NCBI RefSeq assembly: GCF_900182545.1 | Contig: NZ_FXTJ01000004.1 | Coordinates: 124,001 to 188,000, forward strand | Origin: Geodermatophilus aquaeductus | GTDB lineage: Bacteria > Actinomycetota > Actinomycetes > Mycobacteriales > Geodermatophilaceae | Reading direction: 5' to 3' | DNA: 64,000 nt | Translations under genes and position numbers: made by a program | In this document: in pieces, positions 35,698-45,848 of the stretch | How positions within the stretch are numbered: the stretch's first letter is position 1 | Layout of the letters: every line of letters begins with the position of its first letter | Notes under the pieces: generated by a model | Database searches by the model: none | Seen by the model: only the letters and a program-made list of their open reading frames with translations | Told to the model about the DNA's origin: nothing

Positions 35698-37047
35698 CTA
35701 CCCCCGGAGACGCGCGCCGGGCCGGACGCCGGCGTCCGACGTGATGCTGTCCAGTCGCACGGCGGTGGTGACGTCGGCTCCGGACCCGATGCCCTCCGCG
35801 TCGGGTGTGAGCGCGGCGGCGACGTCCTCCTCGTCCTCGTAGGCCCGGTGGACGGCGGCGGTCAGCAGCCGCAACTGGCGGTCGAGCGGGGCCTGCCGGT
35901 CCGGCGGGGCGACGCTCTTGAGGTCCTGCAGCGCCGCGCACAGCCGGCGGGTCACCTGCGGCGTGGACGCGCCGGCCAGCCGGATCTCGTCGAAGGCGAG
36001 CCGCACGTAGCCGTCCCAGGACAGCCTGCGCTCGACCAGCCGGACCACGCCGTCCTCGTCCCGGTGCTCGCCCGGGGGGAGCGGGCGCGCGGCGAGCTGG
36101 CGCAGCAGGTCGTGCAGCCGGTGCAGCGCCTGCAAGGTCGTCGTCGGGTCGTCGAACGGTTGGGCGATCGACCGCTCCGCGACGTCGACCAGCTTGCGCA
36201 GCCCGTAGGGAGGGTCCTCCGCGTGCACGCGCTCGGCGCCCACGAGGACCAGCCGCGCGACCTCCTCGGGCCGAACCCGCGCGGCCGGCCCGGCGCCGTC
36301 CCCCGCCCGCCCGGGACCGGGGTGCACCCGGAACAGCGGTGCCCCGCCCGGCACGAAGTCGCCGACGACGGGCACCAGTTCGAGGACGCAGTCGGCGCGG
36401 CGCGCGGCGGCGACCAGTCCGGCGCGGTCGACGCGGACGACGCTGCCCGGCTCCCGCGCGAGGACCACGGCGGGGTCGGCCGCCGCATGGGGTGCCGCCG
36501 GGAAGGACGACGCGATGAGGTCGCGGGTGCGGTCGCCGACCAGGTCGATCAGGCCGGTCGCCCGCATGGTCTGCCCGGAGTGGTGCACGAAGAGGACCAG
36601 CGTCACGAGGCTGGCGACCATCAGCAGGTGGGCCAGCACCACCGACAGCCCGGGCACGGTGCCGGTGTCCGAACCGCGGACCTCCCGGAGGGTGAGCACG
36701 GCGACGACGAACGTCGCCCCGAACAGGCCGATCGCCAGCTGGCTGGACCGGTCGGACAGCAGCGCGCCCACGATCCGCGGGGAGAACTGGCCCATCGCCA
36801 GCTGCACCACCACCAGCGTCACGGTGAGCACCAGGCTGGTCAGCGAGGCCGTCGCGGTGGCGAACACCGACAGGGTCGTCTGCGCGTCGCTGGGCGTTCC
36901 CGTCACGCTCTGCGGGACCAGGGTGTAGCCCGACCGGCGGTCGAGCCAGAGCGTGCCGAGGGCGATCAGCACGCCGGCCAGGACGCACAGCAGGGGAACG
37001 AGCCACAGGCTGGTCCGTACGGCGTACAGGAAGCGGGTGAGGCGCAT
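35698..37047 (-). CDS. DUF2254 family membrane protein
   Basis: A 449-residue protein with four predicted membrane helices in the first ~160 residues (LWLVPLLCVLAGVLIALG; SLTSLVLTVTLVVVQLAMGQFSP; a third and fourth after SQLAIGLFG) and a soluble C-terminal half. QFSPRIV and HHSGQTM fit the DUF2254 family of predicted membrane proteins, function unknown. The ATG at 37047 follows GGGGGG. It is divergent from clpC, with the palindrome at 37213-37230 lying 166 bp upstream. Confidence 0.8.
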   Translation of the reverse strand: MRLTRFLYAVRTSLWLVPLLCVLAGVLIALGTLWLDRRSGYTLVPQSVTGTPSDAQTTLSVFATATASLTSLVLTVTLVVVQLAMGQFSPRIVGALLSDRSSQLAIGLFGATFVVAVLTLREVRGSDTGTVPGLSVVLAHLLMVASLVTLVLFVHHSGQTMRATGLIDLVGDRTRDLIASSFPAAPHAAADPAVVLAREPGSVVRVDRAGLVAAARRADCVLELVPVVGDFVPGGAPLFRVHPGPGRAGDGAGPAARVRPEEVARLVLVGAERVHAEDPPYGLRKLVDVAERSIAQPFDDPTTTLQALHRLHDLLRQLAARPLPPGEHRDEDGVVRLVERRLSWDGYVRLAFDEIRLAGASTPQVTRRLCAALQDLKSVAPPDRQAPLDRQLRLLTAAVHRAYEDEEDVAAALTPDAEGIGSGADVTTAVRLDSITSDAGVRPGARLRG

Positions 37048-37212
37048 CGGGCCCCCCGGGGGCGGCGACCGGCGGGCCGGCCGGTGTGGTCGCGCGGGCG
37101 TGTTCTCCGCCGTGGCCGGCCGCCCACGGGGGCCGGCGTCCCCTCCATCTCACCCTCCGCCCGGGACCGTGTCGAACCGGCGACGGGTGCGGGAGCCCGT
37201 GCCGCCTCCGAA

Positions 37213-37230
37213 ATCGGTCGTCCTGCCGAT
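37213..37230. promoter_or_regulatory. 18-bp palindromic site D (ATCGG-N8-CCGAT)
   Basis: ATCGGTCGTCCTGCCGAT, 166 bp before the DUF2254 start. Its sequence is identical over all 18 bp to the reverse complement of site A (22855-22872). Confidence 0.6.
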
Positions 37231-37454
37231 ACGGAGACGGATGCGGCGTGGGTACCCAGGCGGCGAGCCGGTGGGACGCCGCCCGGCGTTCTCCGGCGCC
37301 AGATCGCTCGTCGGGCCCCGGCGGTCCTGAGCCGCCGCGGACCGACGTCCAGTCCCCCGGTCGGGCCGGCCCGGCTCCGTGCCGCCGGCCCGGCCGGTGA
37401 CCAGGGGCGCGTGCACCCGGTGCGTGCGTGCTCCGCCGGAGACCGGGAGGCCGC

Positions 37455-37472
37455 CTCGGCAGGATGACCGAT
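37455..37472. promoter_or_regulatory. 18-bp palindromic site E, one mismatch (upstream of clpC)
   Basis: CTCGGCAGGATGACCGAT differs from the motif at the first base only. It lies 65 bp before the ATG of clpC, the same distance as site A from its gene. Confidence 0.55.
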
Positions 37473-37536
37473 GGAGATCCCGGCCGGGGACGAGTAGGGC
37501 AGTAGGGGACCAGGCCACTCCCGGGACGGACGAGCG

Positions 37537-40059
<2,523 letters not shown>

Positions 40060-40119
40060 GCGGTCGTCCCCGGCGTGCGCGGCGGCCTCGCCGGGGTGCT
40101 CCGTCCCCCGCTGGTCAGG

Positions 40120-40156
40120 GCGACGGCCCCGCAGCCGGTGGCTGCGGGGCCGTCGC
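40120..40156. terminator. Convergent terminator between clpC and small acidic gene
   Basis: A perfect 17-bp stem (40120-40136 with 40140-40156) with a 3-nt loop, the strongest hairpin in the window. It begins 60 bp after the clpC stop and ends 2 bp before the stop of the minus-strand gene at 40159, so it probably ends both transcripts. Confidence 0.7.
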
Positions 40157-40158
40157 GG

Positions 40159-40377
40159 TCAGACGAGCCCCTCGTTGTGGGGCTCGATGCTCGCCGTGGG
40201 ATCCACCCCCTCGTCGGCATCCGGCCGGACGGGGCCCTCGCCCGGCTCGGAACCGGAGCCGGCGGCGGTGTTCCGGGACGACCGCTCCGGATCGGTCACG
40301 TCAGTGGTCGTCGGCGCCTGACCGATGCGCTTGGCGGCCTCTCCGGTCCCGGTCTCCTCGAGTCCTGACTCGCTCAC
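40159..40377 (-). CDS. Small acidic hypothetical protein
   Basis: A 72-residue hydrophilic acidic protein (SESGLEETGTGEAAKRIGQAP at the start, many Asp/Glu/Gly) without hydrophobic or catalytic segments, probably disordered. The GTG at 40377 has GGAGGA upstream, which makes a real gene likely. It faces clpC across a shared terminator. Function unknown. Confidence 0.6.
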   Translation of the reverse strand: MSESGLEETGTGEAAKRIGQAPTTTDVTDPERSSRNTAAGSGSEPGEGPVRPDADEGVDPTASIEPHNEGLV

Positions 40378-40563
40378 GACTCCTCCATCCTGTTCGTTCG
40401 GTGCCGGTGGTCACGCAGTGGGCTGCAGGGCTCCGGAGGCTCGCGGGACGGCGGACCGACCGGTGACCGCCGGCGAGCCGGCACGGTCGGGGTCCGCGCG
40501 AAAGGGGTGCCGGCGGGCGACCAGGGGGCCACGACCACGGGGTGGCCGGTGCCACCGCCGGAC

Positions 40564-40941
40564 CTAGCTCGTCCCGGACACGAGCCGGGCGAACTCCTCG
40601 CCCAGTTGGGACAGCACGTCGTCGAACTCGCCCGGCTCGACCGCGTCGCGGGTCGTGGCGAGCACGGCGACCATCCCCTCCCGGGCCTCCGCCTCGGGCA
40701 GGCGCGCCATCCGCGCGACCCGTCGGGCGAACTCGTCGGGCCCGAAGGGCTGTGCCTCCGGCTCCGGCGGGATGAGGTCGGCCTTCAGGTCCTCGGGCAG
40801 CTGGGCGCGCAGGTCGTTGGCCTCCCCGGCGGGAAGCCGCTCGGCCAGCACGCGCAACGTCGCGTGGACGAGCGTCTCGGTCTCGTCGCGGGGGCGCCCG
40901 CCGCGGGCCTGCACGGACGAGACGAAGTCCTCGTACTGCAC
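40564..40941 (-). CDS. DUF2267 domain protein
   Basis: A 125-residue helical protein with the DUF2267 pattern: MQYEDFVSSVQARGG, then ETLVHATLRVLAERLPAGEANDLRAQLPEDL and a C-terminal EFDDVLSQLGEEFARLV. DUF2267 proteins are small soluble stress-associated proteins of unknown function. The GTG at 40941 follows GGAGGAG. The palindrome at 41028-41045 lies 87 bp upstream. Confidence 0.82.
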   Translation of the reverse strand: MQYEDFVSSVQARGGRPRDETETLVHATLRVLAERLPAGEANDLRAQLPEDLKADLIPPEPEAQPFGPDEFARRVARMARLPEAEAREGMVAVLATTRDAVEPGEFDDVLSQLGEEFARLVSGTS

Positions 40942-41027
40942 TGCTCCTCCTCGCGGTCCCTCCGGAGACCGGACGCGTCGGACCGCGCCCGGTGTCCCCA
41001 ACCTGGGGGATGCCGCCGGGGGAGGCC

Positions 41028-41045
41028 ATCGGCAGACCTGCCGAT
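41028..41045. promoter_or_regulatory. 18-bp palindromic site F (ATCGG-N8-CCGAT)
   Basis: ATCGGCAGACCTGCCGAT, 87 bp before the DUF2267 gene (minus) and 95 bp before the small winged-helix-like gene (plus), i.e. centred between two divergent starts. Confidence 0.65.
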
Positions 41046-41139
41046 GTGCGCCCGCCGTCCGGGTGGTGGACGCGGGAGCCGGGTACGGCTCCCGCGACGC
41101 CGGACGCGGTGTCGGGCTGCCGTCCTGGGGAGGGCCACC

Positions 41140-41379
41140 ATGCGAGTCGAGGACCTGTCGGGGGAGGACGCCGCGGTCTACCGGGCCGTGGCCGAGGCGG
41201 AGACCGGTGCCGGGGCTCCGCACCTGCAGGACATCGCCCGCGGGGCGGGCCTGGACCTCGAGCGGGCGCGGGCCGCCGTCCACCGTCTGCTGCACAGCGA
41301 GCCCAAGATCCTGCACGAGGTGCCCGACTCCGGGCCCACCGACCTGGGGCCGACCTACGAACTGGCGCCGCGGACCTGA
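41140..41379 (+). CDS. Small winged-helix-like protein
   Basis: A 79-residue protein: EDAAVYRAVAEAE, then LQDIARGAGLDLERARAAVHRLLHSE and a C-terminal strand pair EPKILHEV...YELAPRT. The order helix-helix-turn-helix-wing fits a small winged helix-turn-helix domain, maybe a DNA- or RNA-binding adaptor. The ATG follows GGGGAGGG. No effector domain is present. A hairpin follows directly after the stop. Confidence 0.65.
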   Translation: MRVEDLSGEDAAVYRAVAEAETGAGAPHLQDIARGAGLDLERARAAVHRLLHSEPKILHEVPDSGPTDLGPTYELAPRT

Positions 41380-41380
41380 G

Positions 41381-41397
41381 CCCGCCGTTCCGGCGGG
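41381..41397 (+). terminator. Hairpin after small winged-helix-like gene
   Basis: CCCGCCG-TTC-CGGCGGG, a perfect 7-bp stem starting 1 bp after the stop codon, facing the convergent DUF2267-PCD gene that ends at 41486. Confidence 0.45.
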
Positions 41398-41485
41398 ACC
41401 GCAGGACCCCGGCGGGGGCGTGCGCACCGGGCACGGGCCCGCCTCCCCGGCCGCGGCCGCCGGTGTCCGGCGCGCCGTGCGCGGG

Positions 41486-42202
41486 TCAGCCGTGGGACCC
41501 GACCGCGGCGACCGCCGCGTCGATCCGGCGGGCGAGCTCGACGTCCATGTCGGTCACGCGGTCGAGCGACCGCGTCCACACCTCGAAGGTGATCGCGTCC
41601 GGCCACCGCTCGACGCGCGCGTGGTGGGTCATGTCCTGCTCGGCGCGGGCGACGGCGTCCCGCAGGGGTCGCTGGCGCTCGGCCGGGAGCACGACGGTGC
41701 GCCGCAGCCGGCGTTCGTCGCCCTCCCAGCCCTGCAGGGCGGCCAGAGCACGGTCGATCTCCCGCCGCTCGAGCAGTCGCGGGGTCAGCCCGATCGGCAC
41801 CCCGGAACCGCGCGGCGGCACGCCCTCGTCGATCGGTGCGAACAGTTCCTCTCCGTCCGGCAGCTGCTGGGCGAGGACCCTGGCCACGTCCGGTTCGGAG
41901 TCGGCCAGGGTCGACAGGACCGCCTGGGTGTAGAAGCGGGCCCGCTCGGCCGGGCAGTCGGCCCCGGCGCTCACCGCGGAGACCAGGGCGGCGCCGCTGT
42001 CGGGGTGCATCCCCTGGCCCCGGATCTCGGCGGCACCCCGGAGGGAGCCGGGCAGGACCGCGGCCAGCCGGTCGCGGTCGGACTCGTCCAGCGCCGCGGC
42101 CACGGCGGCGATGACCGCCTCCACCGCCCGCCGGGCCTCTTGGGTGTCGGCCGCGCCGGCCTGCGCTCCCGCGGCCTGGACGAACGTCGCGTACTGGATC
42201 AC
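41486..42202 (-). CDS. DUF2267-pterin dehydratase-like fusion protein
   Basis: A 238-residue protein. Residues 1-~130 are DUF2267-like (MIQYATFVQAAGAQAG, then RFYTQAVLSTLADSEP), and residues ~140-238 resemble pterin-4a-carbinolamine dehydratase (PCD): LLERREIDRALAALQGWEGD, then MTHHARVERWPDAITFEVWTRS, TDMDVELARRID. In true PCD the third active-site His is in a TH near the end of the second strand; here the position reads TRS, so that His is replaced by Arg. Catalysis is doubtful; a protein-binding role is possible. The palindrome at 42397-42414 lies 195 bp upstream. Confidence 0.7.
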   Translation of the reverse strand: MIQYATFVQAAGAQAGAADTQEARRAVEAVIAAVAAALDESDRDRLAAVLPGSLRGAAEIRGQGMHPDSGAALVSAVSAGADCPAERARFYTQAVLSTLADSEPDVARVLAQQLPDGEELFAPIDEGVPPRGSGVPIGLTPRLLERREIDRALAALQGWEGDERRLRRTVVLPAERQRPLRDAVARAEQDMTHHARVERWPDAITFEVWTRSLDRVTDMDVELARRIDAAVAAVGSHG

Positions 42203-42396
42203 CGGACTCCTCCTGACTGGTGACGTCCCGTCACCCGTCCCGCCGTCCCCTCGGGCACGCCGGCCCGCTCCGCCGTCGTCCGCGTGTTCGGTGCGTGATC
42301 GGTGTCCGCTCCCGGAGACGCCGTCCGGCGCCGGTCGTGGGGATCCCCAGGTCCGCCCGCCGCCTCGGACGCTAGGGCCGGTCCCGGCGCGTGGGC

Positions 42397-42414
42397 ATCG
42401 GTCGATCGACCGAT
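42397..42414. promoter_or_regulatory. 18-bp palindromic site G, fully symmetric
   Basis: ATCGGTCGATCGACCGAT is a perfect 18-bp palindrome, 61 bp before the cydA ATG and 195 bp before the DUF2267-PCD gene. It links the motif to an oxygen-limitation-type gene. Confidence 0.7.
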
Positions 42415-42474
42415 CTCTGCCCCGGTCCCGGCCCCGGCATGGCCGCGGGCGTGAGGGGAGGGGGAAGCTGGGGC

Positions 42475-43917
42475 ATGGCCGACCTGACCGGGGTCGCCGG
42501 CGTGCTGGCGGCCGATCCGGAGCAGCTCCTCCCGGCGCGGCAGATGATGGCGTTCACCCTCGGCTTCCACATCATCCTGGTGCCCTTCGGCGTGGCTTTC
42601 ACCGCGATGATGCTGATCGCGAACTGGCGCGGTCTCCGGCGGGACGACGAGGCGGCCCTCGTGCTGGCGCGACGGTGGTCGCAGGTGGCCGGCGTGCTGT
42701 TCGCCGTGGGCGCGGTCTCCGGCACGGTGCTCTCCTTCGAGCTCGGGCTGCTCTGGCCGGGGCTCATGGGCCGGTTCGGGGCGGCCTTCGGGATCCCGTT
42801 CGCCGTCGAGGGCCTGTTCTTCTTCCTCGAGGCCGTCTTCGTGGCGATCTACATCTACGGGTGGCGGCGCATGCGGCCCTGGCCGCACTTCTGGACCGGC
42901 GTCCCCGTGGTCCTGTCCGGGATCGGCGGCACGTCGGCGGTGGTCGCCGCCAACGCGTGGATGAACCAGCCGGACGGGTTCACGCTGGACGACGAGGGGC
43001 AGGTGGTGGACGTCCGGCCGCTGGACGTCGTCTTCAACGACGCGTTCGGCTACGAGGCCGTCCACATGCTGCTCGCCGCCTACATGGTCGCCGGCTTCAC
43101 CATCGCCGGGGTCTACGCGGTGGGCATGCTCCGCGGACGGCGCGACCGGCTGCACCGTCTGGGCCTGGTCATCCCGCTCACCGTCGCGGCGATCGCCACC
43201 CCGGTCCAGGTTCTGGTCGGGGACATCGCGGCCCGGGAGGTGTTCGAGAACGAGCCGGCCAAGTTCGCCATGATCGAGGCGCTGCCCGAGACCGGCACCC
43301 GGGTGCCCGAGGTGCTCGGCGGGGTGCTCGTCGACGGGGAGGTCCGCTACGGCATCGGGATCCCGCTCGGCGCGTCCCTGCTGGCCGGGCTGGATCCCGA
43401 CACCGAGATCCAGGGACTGGACGCCATCCCCGAGGAGTACCGGCCGGCGGACCGGCTGGTGAACACCGTGCACATCGCCTTCCAGGTGATGGTCGGCATC
43501 GGGATGGTGCTGCTGGCCCTGTCGGCCTGGTACGCCTGGCTCTGGTGGCGCCGGCGCCGGCAACCGGACCGGGTGCCGGACAACCGCTGGTTCCTGCGCT
43601 GCGTGGCCCTGAGCGGCGTGCTGGCGATCATCGCCCTGGAGGCCGGCTGGGTCGTGACCGAGGTGGGCCGGCAGCCGTGGATCGTCGTCGGGTACCTGCG
43701 CACCGCCGAGGCCGTGACGACCACCGGCAACGTCTGGCTCTTCTGCGGGGCCACCGTCGCGCTGTACGCAGCCCTGGCGCTGGGCACCTTCTTCGTCCTC
43801 CGGCTCCTCCGGCACCGCTGGCGCGAGGCCGGCGAGCTCGCCGAGGACGACGATCCGGGTGGGGAGGGCGACGTGCCCTACGGGCCGTCCCGGGCACGGT
43901 CGGGCACCCCGGCGTGA
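42475..43917 (+). CDS. cydA: Cytochrome bd-type quinol oxidase subunit I
   Basis: A 480-residue membrane protein with the CydA core: FTLGFHIILVPFGVAFT (heme b595 His), FAVEGLFFFLEAVF, and WVVTEVGRQPWIVVGYLRT, the GRQPW signature. The quinol loop is short, as in cyanide-insensitive actinobacterial bd oxidases. It couples quinol oxidation to O2 reduction and works at low oxygen. The start is the ATG at 42475; a GTG 24 bases upstream is also in frame. cydB overlaps its stop by 4 bp. A palindromic site lies 61 bp upstream. cydCD are not in the window. Confidence 0.93.
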   Translation: MADLTGVAGVLAADPEQLLPARQMMAFTLGFHIILVPFGVAFTAMMLIANWRGLRRDDEAALVLARRWSQVAGVLFAVGAVSGTVLSFELGLLWPGLMGRFGAAFGIPFAVEGLFFFLEAVFVAIYIYGWRRMRPWPHFWTGVPVVLSGIGGTSAVVAANAWMNQPDGFTLDDEGQVVDVRPLDVVFNDAFGYEAVHMLLAAYMVAGFTIAGVYAVGMLRGRRDRLHRLGLVIPLTVAAIATPVQVLVGDIAAREVFENEPAKFAMIEALPETGTRVPEVLGGVLVDGEVRYGIGIPLGASLLAGLDPDTEIQGLDAIPEEYRPADRLVNTVHIAFQVMVGIGMVLLALSAWYAWLWWRRRRQPDRVPDNRWFLRCVALSGVLAIIALEAGWVVTEVGRQPWIVVGYLRTAEAVTTTGNVWLFCGATVALYAALALGTFFVLRLLRHRWREAGELAEDDDPGGEGDVPYGPSRARSGTPA

Positions 43918-44912
43918 GCACCGTCGCCGCCGTCGTCCTGTTCACCGGGGTGATCGCCTACGCCGTCCTGGGGGGAGCCGACTATGGCGCGGGCTTCTGG
44001 GACCTCACCGCCGGGGGAGCGCAGCGGGGCCGTCGTCCGCGCCACCTGGTCGACGAGTCGCTGGCGCCGGTGTGGGAGGCCAACCACGTCTGGCTCGTCT
44101 TCTGCCTCGTGATGCTGTGGACCGGCTTCCCCGCGGCCTTCGCCGCGATCATGACCACGCTCTACGTCCCGCTCGGGCTGGCGGCGCTGGGCATCGTCCT
44201 GCGCGGTGCGGGCTTCGCCTTCCGCAAGGTCATGGTGCGCACCGACCAGCAGCGGGTCACGGGCGCGGCCTTCGCGCTGTCCTCGGTGGTGGTCCCGTAC
44301 TTCCTGGGGGCGGTCGCCGGGGGGATCGCGTCCGGGCGGGTCCCGCCCGGCGGGCAGGGCGACCCCCTCACCAGCTGGGTGAACCCGACCTCGGTGCTCG
44401 GCGGCGTGCTCGCCGTCCTCGTGTGCGCCTACACCGCGGCCGTGTTCCTCACGGCGGAGGCCCGGCGGCACGAAGACGCCGACCTCGAGGCCTGGTTCCG
44501 CCGGCGGTCGCTGGCCACGGCGGTCGTCACGGGGGCGGTCGCGCTGGCCGGCCTGTTCGTCCTGCGGGCCGACGCGCCCAGGCTGCTGGACGGGCTGCTG
44601 TCCCGTGCCCTGCCGCTGGTCGTGCTCTCCGGCGTCTGCGGCCTGACCGCGCTCCTGCTGCTGCGCCGGGCCGCCCCCCGGGTCGTCCAGATCCTGGCGG
44701 TGGGGGCCGTCGCGGCCGTGGTCGGTGGCTGGGGCGTCGCCCAGTACCCGGACCTGCTCGGCACGCACACCACCATCGCCGAGGCCGCCGCACCCGCGCC
44801 GACCCTCTGGGCGCTCACGATCGTCGCGGCGGCCGCCCTGGCCATCGTGGTGCCCGCCATGGCGCTGCTGTTCGTGCTGGCCCAGCGCGGCAGCCTGGAC
44901 ACCTCCCACTGA
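43914..44912 (+). CDS. cydB: Cytochrome bd-type quinol oxidase subunit II
   Basis: A 332-residue polytopic protein with ADYGAGFWDLTAGG near the N-terminus, SLAPVWEANHVWLVF, and FPAAFAAIMTTLYVPL. These are the conserved CydB segments, and about eight membrane helices are predicted. The GTG overlaps the cydA stop (GTGA), so they are translationally coupled. A 6-bp hairpin (CCGGCC/GGCCGG, 44914-44930) follows immediately. Confidence 0.92.
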   Translation: MSTVAAVVLFTGVIAYAVLGGADYGAGFWDLTAGGAQRGRRPRHLVDESLAPVWEANHVWLVFCLVMLWTGFPAAFAAIMTTLYVPLGLAALGIVLRGAGFAFRKVMVRTDQQRVTGAAFALSSVVVPYFLGAVAGGIASGRVPPGGQGDPLTSWVNPTSVLGGVLAVLVCAYTAAVFLTAEARRHEDADLEAWFRRRSLATAVVTGAVALAGLFVLRADAPRLLDGLLSRALPLVVLSGVCGLTALLLLRRAAPRVVQILAVGAVAAVVGGWGVAQYPDLLGTHTTIAEAAAPAPTLWALTIVAAAALAIVVPAMALLFVLAQRGSLDTSH

Positions 44913-44913
44913 A

Positions 44914-44930
44914 CCGGCCGCGCGGGCCGG
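44914..44930 (+). terminator. Weak hairpin after cydB
   Basis: CCGGCC-GCGCG-GGCCGG starting 1 bp after the stop. Short stem without U tract; likely but not certain terminator. Confidence 0.35.
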
Positions 44931-44964
44931 CGGCACCCCCGGGAGGACGGCCTCGTGTCCCGGC

Positions 44965-45122
44965 GACGCCGTCTCCCGGGGGCTGGGACACTCGGGACCG
45001 GAGACCACCCATCGCGTGTACGCCGGCCCGGGCCCGACGACGAGCTCGCGGCGATGGCCGAGATCCTGTCCGAGATCAATCCCGGCGTGTGCCCGTGGGG
45101 CACCCGGGAGCCGAGTCCGTAG
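44965..45122 (+). pseudogene. Remnant of a tyrosine recombinase (integrase) C-terminus
   Basis: Translation from 44965 gives DAVSRGLGHSGPETTHRVYAG, matching the last motif of phage-type integrases (LGHSxPETTxRVYAH, with the nucleophile Tyr). Then, after a frameshift, DDELAAMAEILSEINPG follows to a TAG at 45120-45122. The remaining ~300 residues of an integrase are absent. It records a former integrated element between cydB and the HAD gene. Confidence 0.6.
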
Positions 45123-45139
45123 GGAAGACCGCAGCTCAG

Positions 45140-45844
45140 ATGCCGAACCACCTCGCCGCAGTCCTCTTCGACATGGACGGCACCCTCGTCGAGTCCGAGC
45201 AGCACTGGGGCGAGGCGCTCTTCGGCCTGGCCCGCCGGCTGGGCGGCGAGCTCAGCGAGGCCGCGCGCGAGGCCACCGTCGGCACCAGCATGGCCACCTC
45301 CATGCGCATCCTGCAGGCCGACCTCGGCATCGCGCGCACGCCCGAGGAGACCGCAGCCGACATCGCCTGGGTGGAGGACGCGGTGGCCGGCCTGCTCGCC
45401 ACCGAGCTGCACTGGCGGCCCGGCGCGCGGGAGCTGCTGGCCGGGGTCCGCGCCGCGGTGCTGCCCACGGCCCTGGTGACGACGACGCCGCGCCGGCTGG
45501 CCGAGCTGGTCATCGCGCAGGTCGAGGCGGCCTTCCCCGACGTGCCGCCGTTCGACCTCACCGTCTGCGGCGACGAGGTGCCCGCGCGCAAGCCCGACCC
45601 CGCGCCCTACCTGCAGGCCACCGCGGCGCTGGGCGTCGACCCGGCGGACTGCGTCGTGGTCGAGGACTCCGCGGCCGGGGTGGCGGCGGGGCTGGCCGCG
45701 GGCTGCGCCGTCCTGGGCGTGCCGTCGCTGCAGCCGCTCGCCCCGGCGCCGGGCCTGGTCCTGCGCGACACGCTCACCGGGATCGGCGTCGCCGACCTCG
45801 AGCGGCTGGTCCTCGACCGGCAGGCCGCCGCGCCGCGCGCCTGA
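45140..45844 (+). CDS. HAD-superfamily phosphatase
   Basis: A 234-residue HAD subfamily IA hydrolase: nucleophile motif VLFDMDGTLVESEQHW, motif II in LVTTTPRR, Lys/motif III in ARKPDPAPYL, motif IV VVVEDSAAGVAAGLAAG. It is the beta-phosphoglucomutase/phosphoglycolate-phosphatase type with a helical cap, but substrate cannot be assigned. The ATG at 45140 lies just after the integrase remnant. Confidence 0.9.
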   Translation: MPNHLAAVLFDMDGTLVESEQHWGEALFGLARRLGGELSEAAREATVGTSMATSMRILQADLGIARTPEETAADIAWVEDAVAGLLATELHWRPGARELLAGVRAAVLPTALVTTTPRRLAELVIAQVEAAFPDVPPFDLTVCGDEVPARKPDPAPYLQATAALGVDPADCVVVEDSAAGVAAGLAAGCAVLGVPSLQPLAPAPGLVLRDTLTGIGVADLERLVLDRQAAAPRA

Positions 45845-45848
45845 GGGC

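Larger units (their letters stand above)
37048..37536. other. Divergent promoter region with two palindromic sites
   Basis: A 489-bp gap between DUF2254 and clpC. No short gene was recognised. It holds two copies of the 18-bp motif, at 37213-37230 and 37455-37472, and therefore appears to be a regulated divergent promoter. I see no HAIR or CIRCE element by eye, although these heat-shock sites were looked for because clpC follows. Confidence 0.5.
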
